From Chara braunii (Eukaryota > Streptophyta > Charophyceae > Charales > Characeae): a DNA stretch of 25,657 nt. Positions 8,981-18,954 of the stretch are shown in pieces. The notes beneath the pieces are model-generated. The model searched no databases. It was not told the DNA's origin and saw only the letters and a program-made list of their open reading frames with translations. The translations under genes and the position numbers were made by a program. The stretch is from positions 1,368,651-1,394,307 of the forward strand of contig BFEA01000090.1 in assembly GCA_003427395.1 (NCBI GenBank), in the 5' to 3' direction. Within the stretch, counting starts at the first letter, position 1. Each line of letters begins with the position of its first letter.

Positions 8981-9739
8981 CAGGGTTACCGGCGTTCGGG
9001 ACGGGCTGAACACCCGAACCCGAACGCCCGAACGTACGGGACCCCTTCAGGAGGCGTTCGGCCGTTCAAGCCGAATGCGGACAAAAAAATAAAATAAAAA
9101 AAAATTCAAACAATTCCGAAAAAAAACTATGTTATGGAGAAACATAAACTTAACAACATTTGCCTGGGCACTACATCCAAATTCTTTACCAAATTTGAAC
9201 TAAAAATCCAATACAGAAAATAAACGCTATGATAAAAATAAGAAAAAATAAAAAGAGAATTAAAATGAGTGAGTGTGCCAGCACCTTTTCGACACCGCCA
9301 TCTTTGCCGATTTTTAATTATTTTTTGGCATTGAAAAATGCCCTGAAAATTTACAGATACATAGTTTGTATAATCAAGAACTCATTAATTTAAAAAAAAA
9401 AAAAAAAAATTGTTTAGGCCCCGAAATAAAGTGAAAACAAAAAATTAAAAGTNAAAAAAAANAAAATAATGAGTGGGCGAGCACGTTTTGACACCCCCAT
9501 CTTTGACGAGTTTTAATGTTTTTTTGGCTGAGCAGAATGGCTTCAAAATTTATAGGCGTGTAGGCTACATCATAGAGAACTCACAAAAAAAAATCAAAAA
9601 AAAAACTTATTTTGAGGCCCCGAAATATTTTTTAGCGGGGGCCGAACCTGGAGGTGTTCGGCCCTCGAACAGGACCCCGAACGCCTGAACGTTCGTGGGC
9701 CAGCCCGGGGGCCCCCGAACGTTCGGTCAGGTAACCCTG
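8981..9739. mobile_element. hAT-type MITE, family B copy 2 (759 bp)
   Basis: Terminal inverted repeats are perfect over ten bases: CAGGGTTACC at the left and GGTAACCCTG at the right. It is bounded by the perfect 8-bp duplication TTCTGAAC. It is homologous to copy 1 from end to end in the same orientation, including the GC-rich CGTTCGGG-type ends and the internal 200-bp direct duplication (units aligned at 9271 and 9471). Two ambiguous bases (N at 9453 and 9462) lie in its A-rich interior. It is non-coding and therefore non-autonomous. Because each copy has its own target duplication, they are independent insertions rather than a segmental duplication. Confidence 0.93.
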
Positions 9740-9747
9740 TTCTGAAC
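9740..9747. repeat. Target-site duplication, right, of the 8981-9739 MITE
   Basis: TTCTGAAC, exact partner of 8973-8980. Confidence 0.92.
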
Positions 9748-10481
9748 AATAAAATGCATGCACAAAAAGTCCGACACAACACGAAATAACCCTGAGTATT
9801 TTGTTTTGTGTTTTCTTTGTTATTTTCACGATTTGTAGGTTTACCCCTAAACTGTAATCCCTTTGCTTTTCCCCAATCAAAACGACGTTTCATCAATTTT
9901 TTTTTTTTTTCCTTTATTTAATAAATGAGTGATGTTGTACATACTTTTTTCGTCATTACATCACAATTTTTTACCTTTCTTTAAAAAATAAACTTTTAAT
10001 CATAGTTCGAGTGTTTTTTTTTTTTTCACAAAAAAAAAAAAATCCTTAACTTCACACATTTTAAAGATAATAAAATATGGTTTGACACATTTTTTTTACT
10101 TCATAATTTCTTATCTGTTTTTTTTTCAAAAATAAAAAATGTTCAATCCATTTTTTGTTTTCATGAATCGTTCATTTTATTTATTTATTTAAAAAAATTG
10201 ACTTCGAACTTTTTTTATTTATTTTTTCTTCAACCTCTTATAAATATTCGCCCTTGATATTTTGTTATCCCTTGTTTTCTCCACCTGACTCTGTACATTT
10301 CTCTCCTTCAGGTGAAAGTTTGCGTGTTGTTGAACAACTTCGTGCACAACAAGAAGTACTATATTGATGACAAATTGTTATTGCACACCGAAAAGAACAA
10401 CAATGTTTCTAACGTTCCCATTTACAGACTATTGCATTATATATCGATTATGTCTGCTTATATACCAGCATCCTTTTCAAT
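9748..10481. other. AT-rich homopolymer-laden spacer
   Basis: Many poly-T and poly-A runs (for example near 9897-9910 and 10013-10042). A block at 9958-9980 weakly resembles the ACATCAAAATT / TTACC motif of the hAT elements and could be a decayed relative. A stretch at 10312-10503 is open for 63 codons after a CTCTCCTTCAG that looks like a splice acceptor, but no family is recognised. Confidence 0.45.
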
Positions 10482-10577
10482 AAAAACACCCCTATTGATA
10501 TGACGAAAATACGAAATAGAATACTCAACAAAAACACCCCTATTGATATTATGATAATACGAAATAAAATACTGTAT
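10482..10577. repeat. 48-bp direct repeat, two copies
   Basis: Units starting at 10482 and 10530 share AAAAACACCCCTATTGATAT followed by ATGA.AATACGAAATA.AATACT, with few differences. It lies immediately before the 27-bp array. Confidence 0.85.
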
Positions 10578-10589
10578 GGTCGTTGTGGT

Positions 10590-10697
10590 GAGTATAAATG
10601 ATTCCACAAATACAATGAATAAAAATAATCTCACAAACACAACAAGTATAAATGATCTCACAAACACAACGAGTGGAAATGATCCCATAAACATTCT
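10590..10697. repeat. 27-bp minisatellite, four copies
   Basis: Units at 10590-10616, 10617-10643, 10644-10670 and 10671-10697 follow GAGTATAAATGATCTCACAA plus ACACAAC. As 27 is nine codons, an 84-codon + strand frame (10576-10830) runs through it as a nine-residue repeat of the type S-I-N-D-L-T-N-T-T, and the minus strand is also open. There is no sign of selection for coding: both strands being open follows from the period. Confidence 0.88.
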
Positions 10698-10789
10698 TAA
10701 ATATCGTTATGTTATCTTCGTGATAAAAAGGTGCACATTTATGATAATATCCTCATTTTTGCCTCAATACTCGTCATTGGGTTTTAAGA

Positions 10790-10965
10790 AGCAAACAATG
10801 AGGAATATTTCATCATTCGACGACATTTGAATATATTCAATAACGTTTTTATACTCGCTTCACAACGCATCAAAGAAAAGGCAGCCGGTTGTTGGTCGGA
10901 TATGCAATGGATAAATAATGAACACCACCATCGTCTCAAATCTTTATTTAAAGAATAAAACGCAC
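10790..10965 (+). pseudogene. Possible coding remnant, family unknown
   Basis: One + frame reads about 55 residues without a stop to a terminator near 10963, including SQRIKEKAAGCWSDMQWINN and a His-rich HHHR stretch ending LFKE. The composition looks protein-like against the surrounding AT-rich DNA, and the frame lacks a start codon. I do not recognise a family. It could be a decayed exon or chance. Confidence 0.2.
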
Positions 10966-11269
10966 AACCTACATTTACATAAATTTACATTTTTTATATG
11001 CAATACCAAAATGATATGATATTTATCAATCTTGAGAATCTTGATAATTTCCTGTCCATGTTATTTAAAACTGCACTTTTATAAAACGGTGTTTGTCAAA
11101 ACTTCATTTTTATTGTAAAAATCGAATCACTTGATACGAGATTTTATCACGCTTCAAATGTATAAAATATCCGAAGAAGAGAGGCGATGAAAACTAACAT
11201 GATCTATAAGCGACATAAAGGCATCATTTTTTTTGGCGCAGCGAAGTTTATCTTTCACGACACAAACAT
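10966..11269. other. AT-rich spacer, nothing identified
   Basis: Plain AT-rich sequence without recognisable repeats or frames. Confidence 0.5.
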
Positions 11270-12410
11270 TCGTGTTGTTCCCTCTAGTGACCCTTAATGT
11301 TTTGAGAAGGGGGTTGTTTTTCTTCATATATTTTATCCGCTATATTTTTGTCATAGTCAAACCGTTGCTCCTTGACATTATTTAAGGCTATGGTGACACT
11401 TTCCGTACGTGATTCCTGTTGGTCGCGAGCCCAGCGTTGATCCGATTATTTTTGGGTTTGTGTCACGGTACCGCTGACAATCCCACTCTCGTGGAGGTAT
11501 TTTTTATGCATCGTCTAAAAAAACTCTTTTATTTGCTTTAGTTCCGATATCGTGTCTATCGGTGCCGCTTATTGAGCTTTGTCACCGAGGTCCTTACTTG
11601 CTCTAGGTAAGTCTCCTCCTTACCTTATTTTTTGTAGTCTGGTCTATTTTTGCTAATTCCTAAGCTAAGGTGTGTCGTTTTCACCGCTTTGGCTTGTCAT
11701 GTAAGTTCATGATGACGTTTGATTGTTAAAACGTTTTTTGTTTTTTAACAAATGATCTCCGTTTTTCGTGGATTTTTTTTATATCTTAGGTAGCGATATT
11801 ATGAGCATGTTTGTTTACAGTTGACAACGTTCTGACAACGTTTGCCCACATTTTCCTTTTCCAATGAGATTAATGAAAAACCTTATTTTGTGTTGTTTCT
11901 AAAATTTTCACAGAATATTATTACTCCTTGTTATTGACTTTTCTCCTTCACTTTGTCTATGTAGTTATGTCGCCGAGTTCCTTGTTGTCGTTCTTGTTAT
12001 CACTTTGCCTATCATTCCTACGTTCCGCCACTTCTAAATCCTGTCCCAATATCATCTTGTCCTGTTGGTGACATTTTGACATGTTGTCGGATCCTTCTAT
12101 TGTGTTTTGTCCTCTTATTTTTATTTCTTCCACTATGTACATTCCAATTGTATACCTTGTCTCAAGCCTCGAAAATTCATATGAAAACCAAAGGTTTCAA
12201 CAACGACAATACCTGGATAAATCTTACCACAATGATGTCCTCGACTCACAGAAAAAAGATGTAGCATGAGTTTGCCTATGAACCAACCTGTTTTGCATTT
12301 CTCTGCCCTTTTCCTTTTCTTTTGTACCTGACCGCTTTTTTGGTCCAATACATTCTTTTTCCTTCCCTCTTTTTTTTTGAAAAGAAAACAATCGCCCTAA
12401 GCTTGCTATC
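11270..12410 (-). pseudogene. Possible degraded coding region rich in charged residues
   Basis: On the minus strand several frames give strongly polar, helix-like segments broken by stops: for example ILGQDLEVAERRNDRQSDN (within 11957-12142) and VTIALNNVKEQRFDYDKNIA near 11350-11400. This resembles the texture of a coiled-coil or gag-like protein after heavy decay. The + strand is T-rich, so biased composition alone may explain it. No catalytic or zinc-binding motif was found and no family can be named. Confidence 0.22.
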
Positions 12411-12530
12411 ATCCCAAAATAATCCAGAATGATCTTATTTTGGTAATTTTCATTTCATTTCAGGTCGACATCTCACCAGTTCATGGATGTACCAACTGAG
12501 TCAGATTATTGGTCTGTACAACAGTGCTCT
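12411..12530. other. Short spacer
   Basis: Nothing recognised before the start of repeat copy B. Confidence 0.5.
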
Positions 12531-12992
12531 TTGAGCTTCCGAGGAAAACGTGCCCTCCTTTTTGGTCCTCGTTGTCGAGCACATCGACTCTCGTCTTTCC
12601 ATAAAAGAAGTAGAAGCTATCCCGACCATGTCGCACACGAGTAAAAGAAAGGCAAGAGGCAACTTAAAAACAATGCAAAACATAGTCCTCCAAACCGCCT
12701 AGACGGGCGTGGCGGCCTTGTCTTTTCGTCGTTCTAATGGGGGGCGCCAATCGTGCGTCTTGAAGTTCTCTACAATAGGATAGGTTCTCGCGAGGTACAA
12801 CTTACCTCCTGTAATGGACTCTTACTACCCTTAGAGGCGTACCCCTACCGAGCTACTGATCCACATTGAAAAGTGTTTACATGCAGTGGAAGAGGTAGAC
12901 TAACCAATGACGATTGCTTGTTTCACTACCTCCCTAGTAGAAAGCAAATGTCGGTTGACTATGACGGTCTTAACCAAGCGTGAAACCCACAA
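12531..12992 (+). repeat. Dispersed repeat, copy B
   Basis: Diverged partner of 798-1342 on the same strand. The best-preserved shared blocks are GTCGAGCACATCG (near 12575), ACTTAAAAACAATGCA (12662-12677), CCGCCTAGACGGGCGTGG (12695-12712) and TCGGTTGACTATGACGGTCT through CAACCAAGCGTGAAAC (12952-12987). It lacks the extra ~80-90 bases seen in copy A. The two are 11.7 kb apart with unrelated material between and no retroelement coding, so an intact LTR pair is unlikely; independent insertions of one family are the simpler reading. Confidence 0.7.
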
Positions 12993-14044
12993 GCAATTCA
13001 CGAGTGTCAAAGCAATGTGGCACACTGCATACACCAACAAGCAAGTACCAAAGCTACAGACGACGCCTGCCACATTCTTTAAAACAAAACCCAACAGTTG
13101 CAAACGATCCCACAACCCAGAACTGTGTTCGAACACCGAACAATAAGTCCTTACTTATTTAATGTCTCGTCGACGTGTGTCGTGCTCCAGAAAAAAAATA
13201 ATCCCCCGTCGTAAATCGAGAGTAAAACCTTGGATGAGGTTTAATGTTTAGACTTGCACTAACACCACCACGGTCACGTATTTAATTTTGCAATTGGTGT
13301 GTCGTCAAGAGTGACAATGTTCCCCCCCCACAAAATATCCCTATGCCGCTTGGTCACACCGGTGGTTAATACCATCAAGTGAGATTTCGTCGCTACACAG
13401 TAAACAACACAGCTCCTCACAAAACAAAAGCAGTAGAAAGTTACTAGCAACCATGTCACCTCCTCCTAAAAAACAATCGCAACCTTGTCGTCGAGTGGGC
13501 AACACCTTCCTTTTTGAAAATAATGTTGTTGACACATCGGAAAATCGACAGCGTAACCCCACAAAACAAATATCATTGACGTTTAAAAAACCCAACAACG
13601 TATTCCCACTAAATAGGGGCAGCCTGCTACACAATCCAAGTCCACCAACACCACCTTAAAAATTTTATCCCCTTCTTTTTCTAGAGTACCAAAATCTCGT
13701 CAGGCCCATGTACCGACCAAGTACACCCCCCCACCAAAACTTCAAGTGAAAAAACAACAAGGGCCTATATTACTCTTTGTTACATTTTTTTCCCTTTTTG
13801 AAGGATTTTGGTGATTGGTTTATCCTTCAAATACATATATATGCCCACTCATGCGTAAACACATAAACATCATGCAAACTAGTACATGTTGCTTCATAGT
13901 CACTTTAAGAACACATACACGCATAATAACGGACATGCCCACCAATACTCCCACACACAGTCCATTCACATTTTCGAGCCCACATACACTCGCACACACA
14001 ACAAAAAAAAACTCCCAGAATTAAAAAATAATTCTAAAGTAAAA
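12993..14044. other. Spacer with a CA-rich stretch, nothing identified
   Basis: Mixed composition. Overlapping open frames occur around 12900-13160 and 13341-13659 on both strands but carry no recognisable domain. 13905-14008 is rich in ACAC/CACA words. A short poly-A follows a CTCCAG at 13183-13198. Confidence 0.5.
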
Positions 14045-14525
14045 TTACATTCTAAATTTTAATTTTTATTCCATTTTATAAAATATCATTCCAATTTATT
14101 TATTTTTTGTCTTACTTGAAAACTTTCATTCCAATAATGGGGTATCCCTTCTTATTTTAATTGCATGCTGGAGATGAAATGAAAGTCTGAATAAGTTCCT
14201 GAAATATTTTAATTGGGCTGATATTATAGCTTAGGATTTTTAGTCATAAATATGTTAATCCAATCTAAATTAGAAGATATTTCTTGTAGTCGAATAAAAG
14301 TTTAATTAAAATATTTCAAAAACTTGTTCAGACTTTCATTCCATCTTGAACAAAATGATATAGTTGGAAGGGAAAACTCATATTTAAACGGAAACTTATC
14401 AAATAAAATTGTAAATTTTATAATTGGAAAAATATTGTAATGATAATTTACAAATATGAAGACCACTCAGTAGAATGATTTTTAATATAGAATGATGATT
14501 AGAAAAACATTGTAATGATATTTTT
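14045..14525. mobile_element. Foldback (MITE-like) element with long inverted arms
   Basis: The best-preserved arms are 14173-14214 and 14304-14345, 42 bases with 38 matches, around an 89-base loop. Weaker inverted similarity continues outward (a CCCTTC block near 14149 against GAAGGG near 14371, then the ATTCCA-rich left side against the TGGAAAAATATTGTAATGAT right side), giving arms of perhaps 150 bases. The right side also has a direct repeat of the TTGTAATGATA block (near 14434 and 14510). I could not fix the outer ends or a target duplication, so the superfamily is undetermined. All four mismatches in the core arms are transitions. Confidence 0.6.
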
Positions 14526-14559
14526 TTATAAAATGTTTTTTATTTTTTATTTTTTGTGG

Positions 14560-14945
14560 GAACGTTTCGGTTGTAGACCACCCAGTCAATGCCGCTTCGA
14601 CGCATGCATACACGTAACTCTTGGCCCCCCACACTTCATGGAAACCCTTCATCACGTACGCATCACTGATCATCGTCGGTAATAGTGGTTACATACCTGT
14701 CAACATGTCTACGCAGTTGCTAGTATATAGCACGTGTTTCAATGTCCATATATTACTCGAACCACTAAGAACTGTACTGGTTGCGTAACACACGATGGAC
14801 CCCTGACATACATTTCTGAGGCCGCAAATGTAGCAATCGGTCGCCTATAGCTGTAGTGAATTTTCATTGAAGAAGTATGCCATGTCTGACATCCCTTCAT
14901 TAACCTTTTTAACCTCGTCATCCGACCCTCATCCTGAGACATCGC
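14560..14945 (-). pseudogene. Possible retroelement coding remnant (Copia-like, very weak)
   Basis: A minus-strand frame starting near 14925 reads VKKVNEGMSDMAYFFNEN, then after one stop ATDCYICGLRNVCQGSIVCY and WTLKHVLYTSNCVDMLTG. The last piece resembles the L..VLYVP....LLS motif downstream of the protease in Ty1/Copia polyproteins. No catalytic DSG, integrase zinc finger or RT motif is present, so the call is a guess. Confidence 0.2.
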
Positions 14946-15052
14946 TGCTTATCATCATGGCTTCACCTTTTTTTTCCAAAAAAACTTGAGCAAAAATCAT
15001 GACTTAGAGAAGCTATAGAAAACACCCAAGCCTTCTATCCATAAGAGCCTTC
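14946..15052. other. Short spacer
   Basis: Nothing recognised. Confidence 0.5.
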
Positions 15053-15142
15053 AATCCGAAACCACATTGCCTTGGCGACATTCAACAACCTAACCCGAAA
15101 CCACACTGCCTTGCCGACATTCAACAATTCCAACCCGAAACC
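15053..15142. repeat. 39/40-bp minisatellite, 2.3 copies
   Basis: Units start at 15053, 15092 and 15132 (the last partial) and share AA(T/C)CCGAAACCACA.TGCCTT and CGACATTCAACAA. Confidence 0.85.
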
Positions 15143-16928
15143 TACCTTAACCTTCTATATCCTTGATACCCAGTCTCTACCAAACCTCACACCTCTAATT
15201 GCTAGGTTACGGACTGGCGAGACTTACTCCAGAACAACCCCCCATCTGCTGGGCTATAGGACAAAGCGACCCACCTCATCCCCGACTAGTGTCGTATAAG
15301 TACCAGCTCGCCACTAAAGTGCCTTCAACCCTCGACATCTCCCCAGACCTCTCTACCAAGCCTTTTGCCCCCGTACAACTCGACTTACAGGATAGCCCGA
15401 TCAAACCCCAATACCAACCAACATCATTCTAACCTCGTCCGTCGCAAATTTCTAGGACCATGGGCCTCAACAGGCAACAACCGAGCCACTAATCGGCATC
15501 ATAACAATAGTCCCGATACCTCCAGTTCCTCCACGCCCTGGTTGCAGACATTCATCAAACCAATTCATTTATCCCTCCTTACCGTCCTTTGGCAAGACTT
15601 GCGGTGATAGAGCCACTAACTTTACCACTACTATGCTCTATCTCTATCATGCTGGCCCCTTTACCGTAGGACGCGCTATACCCAACCATGCATCCCTCCC
15701 AACCATTACAACCACTGCAACAAGCGCCTAACTTTTAGAGAAATTCGAAGATTTTTAAAAGAAAACATAAAAGTTTACTTAACACAAACAGTAGAGGGAT
15801 CACCTTCTACCCACACAAAAAGAGAGGCAGGGAGAGAGAACTAACCTCTCGTTCTGTGGAGGTTCCTGTTGTAAAAAAACCCGAGGAGGGAGCGTCTCTT
15901 CATTGTTGAAGCCCGAGGCATCGACGTCTGTCACTCACAGTGCTTGCATCGGGGGTCCTCAACAACCAATAAGAGAGTGTGGATTGTTTTGTTTGTCCTG
16001 CCCTCACTTAATGCCGAACTAGGGGCTCTTTCCTAAGCACTGAAATGTAATGGGATTTTTTACTTAAAATAAAATGTTTGGACTTTACTTGCTGATCTGA
16101 GATCGAGGCCGTGTTCGCCTCAGGGTTTTCTCGACTGATTCTCAGATCCGCACAGACAATATAGTGATTCCTATAGCATAAAACTAATCTGTTTTTTTCA
16201 CTTGATCACTAGGCAGATAGGATATGGTAGTAAGCGTAAAACTTATTACATTTGAAATCCGCTTCAAGCACAAACCAGACCTTGGGGGCAAAAATGCAAC
16301 TTGGCGTGAACCATAGGCTCGTTGGTTGGTGGTCGAGTAATCAATACCGCAAATAGCTTGTAAGTCTCTTATTTTAGTAAGGCAGATATTTATAAGAATA
16401 ATTCCAATTGAAAGTTAACATAGAGAACTACGCCGTCTCAAGGCCGCTCCCGCAATTAACATTGATGAGTGGCTGTTCTCCCGACCCCAGACTCTTACAA
16501 CTCCACAAACGATGATGATTTTAAATCACCTATAAAGATTGCCTCTGTCAGAGATCATGAACTTAGACTTCACTTAGGGCTACTTATTTTGCCCAAGCAT
16601 TAATTTGTCGTTTCCGAATATCAAATTTTTTAAGGAAAGTGATAATCTTCACTTAGGGCTGCTCCAGTTGAGCTGCTTGTACCTCTACGAATTAACCTAT
16701 AGATTTTAGCATTTGGAGAAATTATAACGCATCATAGGGGTTGACGCGTGCGAGCACAGTAAACATAGATCTTTACTTAAAGTTCTTCTGGTACACTTGT
16801 TTGGTTATACTTATAGGAGATAATATGCTTCCGGATATCTTGCAAACTCTACGCACCCAGATAACTTCACGTGAGTCCACCTCCCCCCTTATATGGACTG
16901 GAGAACTATGCTTGATGCCATGTGCAAT
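15143..16928. other. Long spacer, no gene recognised
   Basis: Composition is mixed and C-rich on the + strand up to 15700, where several overlapping frames are Pro/Thr/Ser-rich and look like composition effects. A short imperfect hairpin lies at about 15890-15985. CTTCACTTAGGGCT(A/G)CT occurs twice, near 16568 and 16648. No coding domain or RNA gene was recognised. Confidence 0.5.
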
Positions 16929-16996
16929 CACCAGTCATTTACCGTCACCAGTCATGTATCATCACCAATCAAGTACCGTCACCAACTACAAATACT
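16929..16996. repeat. 17-bp minisatellite, four copies
   Basis: Units at 16929, 16946, 16963 and 16980 follow CACCA(G/A)TCA.GTACCGT; the fourth is the most diverged. Confidence 0.8.
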
Positions 16997-18954
16997 CTCA
17001 CATAAATGAATTGTAGATCTCCCACCAATTAAGGTTATTCAAGCCTCTTCAAAAATCCCACCACCAACCACTTGTCACCATAACTCGATTACTGTCAAGT
17101 TAGGGAAAGATTACCCTTTTGATAGGTAACAATGACTGATTGAAGTATTGTAGGCTGAAAGGCGGTGACAAATTTTCTCATATGCTCAAAAGGTTAATCA
17201 GAGAGACCTTTTCGCTTCAAACAGAGAAGGAGATAAACAAATAAAAAATAAAATAAATAAATAATATAAAAATTTTTACTTTTATGTTTTTTCTTCACAC
17301 AAAGGGATTAATAGCGTCCGCTTCACTGTATCTCGATTCCTAAGGAATCCTCTATTTCGACCAAGAGTACCGATTTGTAATGTGAAGAAGAGGAACAACA
17401 ATCATTCAACCCGTCTTGCAGCCTTTTTTGGGGGCTGTCTCGCAAACCAACTCTTAGGTCATCGACGTTTCTAAACAGATTTTCCTCATGTTGTTGATTC
17501 AAGGATAAAACGATAAATATTGTTTGGTCAGTATAAGTTTCAAGTATCTCACTATTACTTAGCTTAGGGATCTATGACGTAGAGGTCATTCCGACTAAAT
17601 TAAACCAAATAATTAAACCAAAATTTCAGCCTCCCGACAATCTGTTGCTTTGGATTTATATTATTTTATCCATGACCACTATCAATAATAACCCTCTATT
17701 GAAACTGCTCGTCAATAGAAGTAGCCTCCTCTATTTTGGAGTGCTAGCTGCCTGAGTGGGAATGTTGGTTGAGTAACTACACTTAGCTCTGCCTGCAAAT
17801 TTAAGTTATCTCGTCTACCATCCGAGCTATAAATGAAGTGGAAATAATACCTGTTGACTCGAGAATTTTGAAACTGATAGTTAGCGTTTGTCCCGTTTAC
17901 CTCTTGCAGTTTCTGACAACCCTCTTAATTACGATCATCCATAGTCAAGTGAAACGTGCCCATTCCTGATGAAAGCTTCTCTGCGCGATTGGTGTTGGAA
18001 TTCGTTCGAGTTTATGCTTCACGCTGTCGTATCTACAGTTAACTTAATACAGACACAAATTCAAATGCATTTGTCGTTATTCAGATTCTGATGCATCCAT
18101 CCATTATTCACTCGCGAGTTATCAATGCTTTCTCTTGTACTCCTCATTCACTCGATTGTGATCTGCCATTCACTGTTCAACAGTTCCTCGCTTTCTTTTC
18201 CTTGGTATTTCCTCTCAAGCACCTACGCTTAAATTTGATGAGTCCATCACCGCAAAATCAATTGCAGTAGAGAAAAATCAAGACCCGATTCATCCAATCA
18301 CTCTCTTGCTCACTTCCGACTTCCCAATACCTACCGCTCCACTCTCAATTTAACATTCACTCAATGCCTCCCCCTTCCAGGTGTCCTTACCTATCTCGTT
18401 GTTCGTTTCTAGCAGATCAGGACACCTACTAAGAGCTCGATGGCGGGCAAATGCATTTGATACAGTTGAGTACATAAAAAAAAAACTTTGTTACGCTTAA
18501 TTTCCAGGTTAATGAGCCTTGTACGCGCCCACTGCACTCGACTTATTGGGTCTGATACGGATATTGAGCTTCGACAAAATTATAGCAAATTTTATCTCTT
18601 TTCACCAATGGTCGATCCAATAACTTCCTTTTTCTCTCTCTCCTACAATCTGCTTCTCCTAACTGTCTCTTTCCCCTCTCTTCGTGGTATATTGGTGGGG
18701 TGTGATCGCTCCTTGTGCTTTCCCCTTTCTTCTCTTATTAACGAGCTCTCTCACTTTCTCTCATTCTCGTGGGTGTACGCTAGCCTGTTTTCTAAAGTCG
18801 TCTAACTCGCTTGCCGTTCAAAGCTCTCTGCTGGCTCACACACAGTCCTTTTACCCATAGTTCGGAGGATTGCATCTGCATTCTTTCATAGCAGGTCCGC
18901 GCGACTTCGATCATCCTTCCTATTAAAAAAATATGCTTAATTTTCGGATAATAA
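16997..18954. other. Long spacer, no gene recognised
   Basis: Intermediate GC, with pyrimidine-rich stretches at about 18060-18400 and 18590-18800. The longest frame (18488-18805, +) encodes a Ser/Leu/Phe-rich 105-residue sequence that mirrors the pyrimidine bias. No repeat, RNA gene or domain was recognised. Confidence 0.5.

Noticed and set aside
9594-9896. ORFs of 82-100 codons over the right end of the family B MITE
   Set aside because: They translate the GC-rich subterminal repeats; Arg/Pro/Gly-rich output is a composition effect.
798-12992. A single LTR retrotransposon with LTRs at 798-1342 and 12531-12992
   Set aside because: No primer-binding site, polypurine tract or gag-pol coding was found between them, and divergence is high; independent copies are simpler.
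15890-15985. Hairpin resembling a terminator or riboswitch
   Set aside because: The stem is short and has several gaps; nothing downstream or upstream supports a regulatory role.
17334-17350. Palindrome GATTCCTAAGGAATC
   Set aside because: Seven-base arms around one base; expected by chance in a window of this size.
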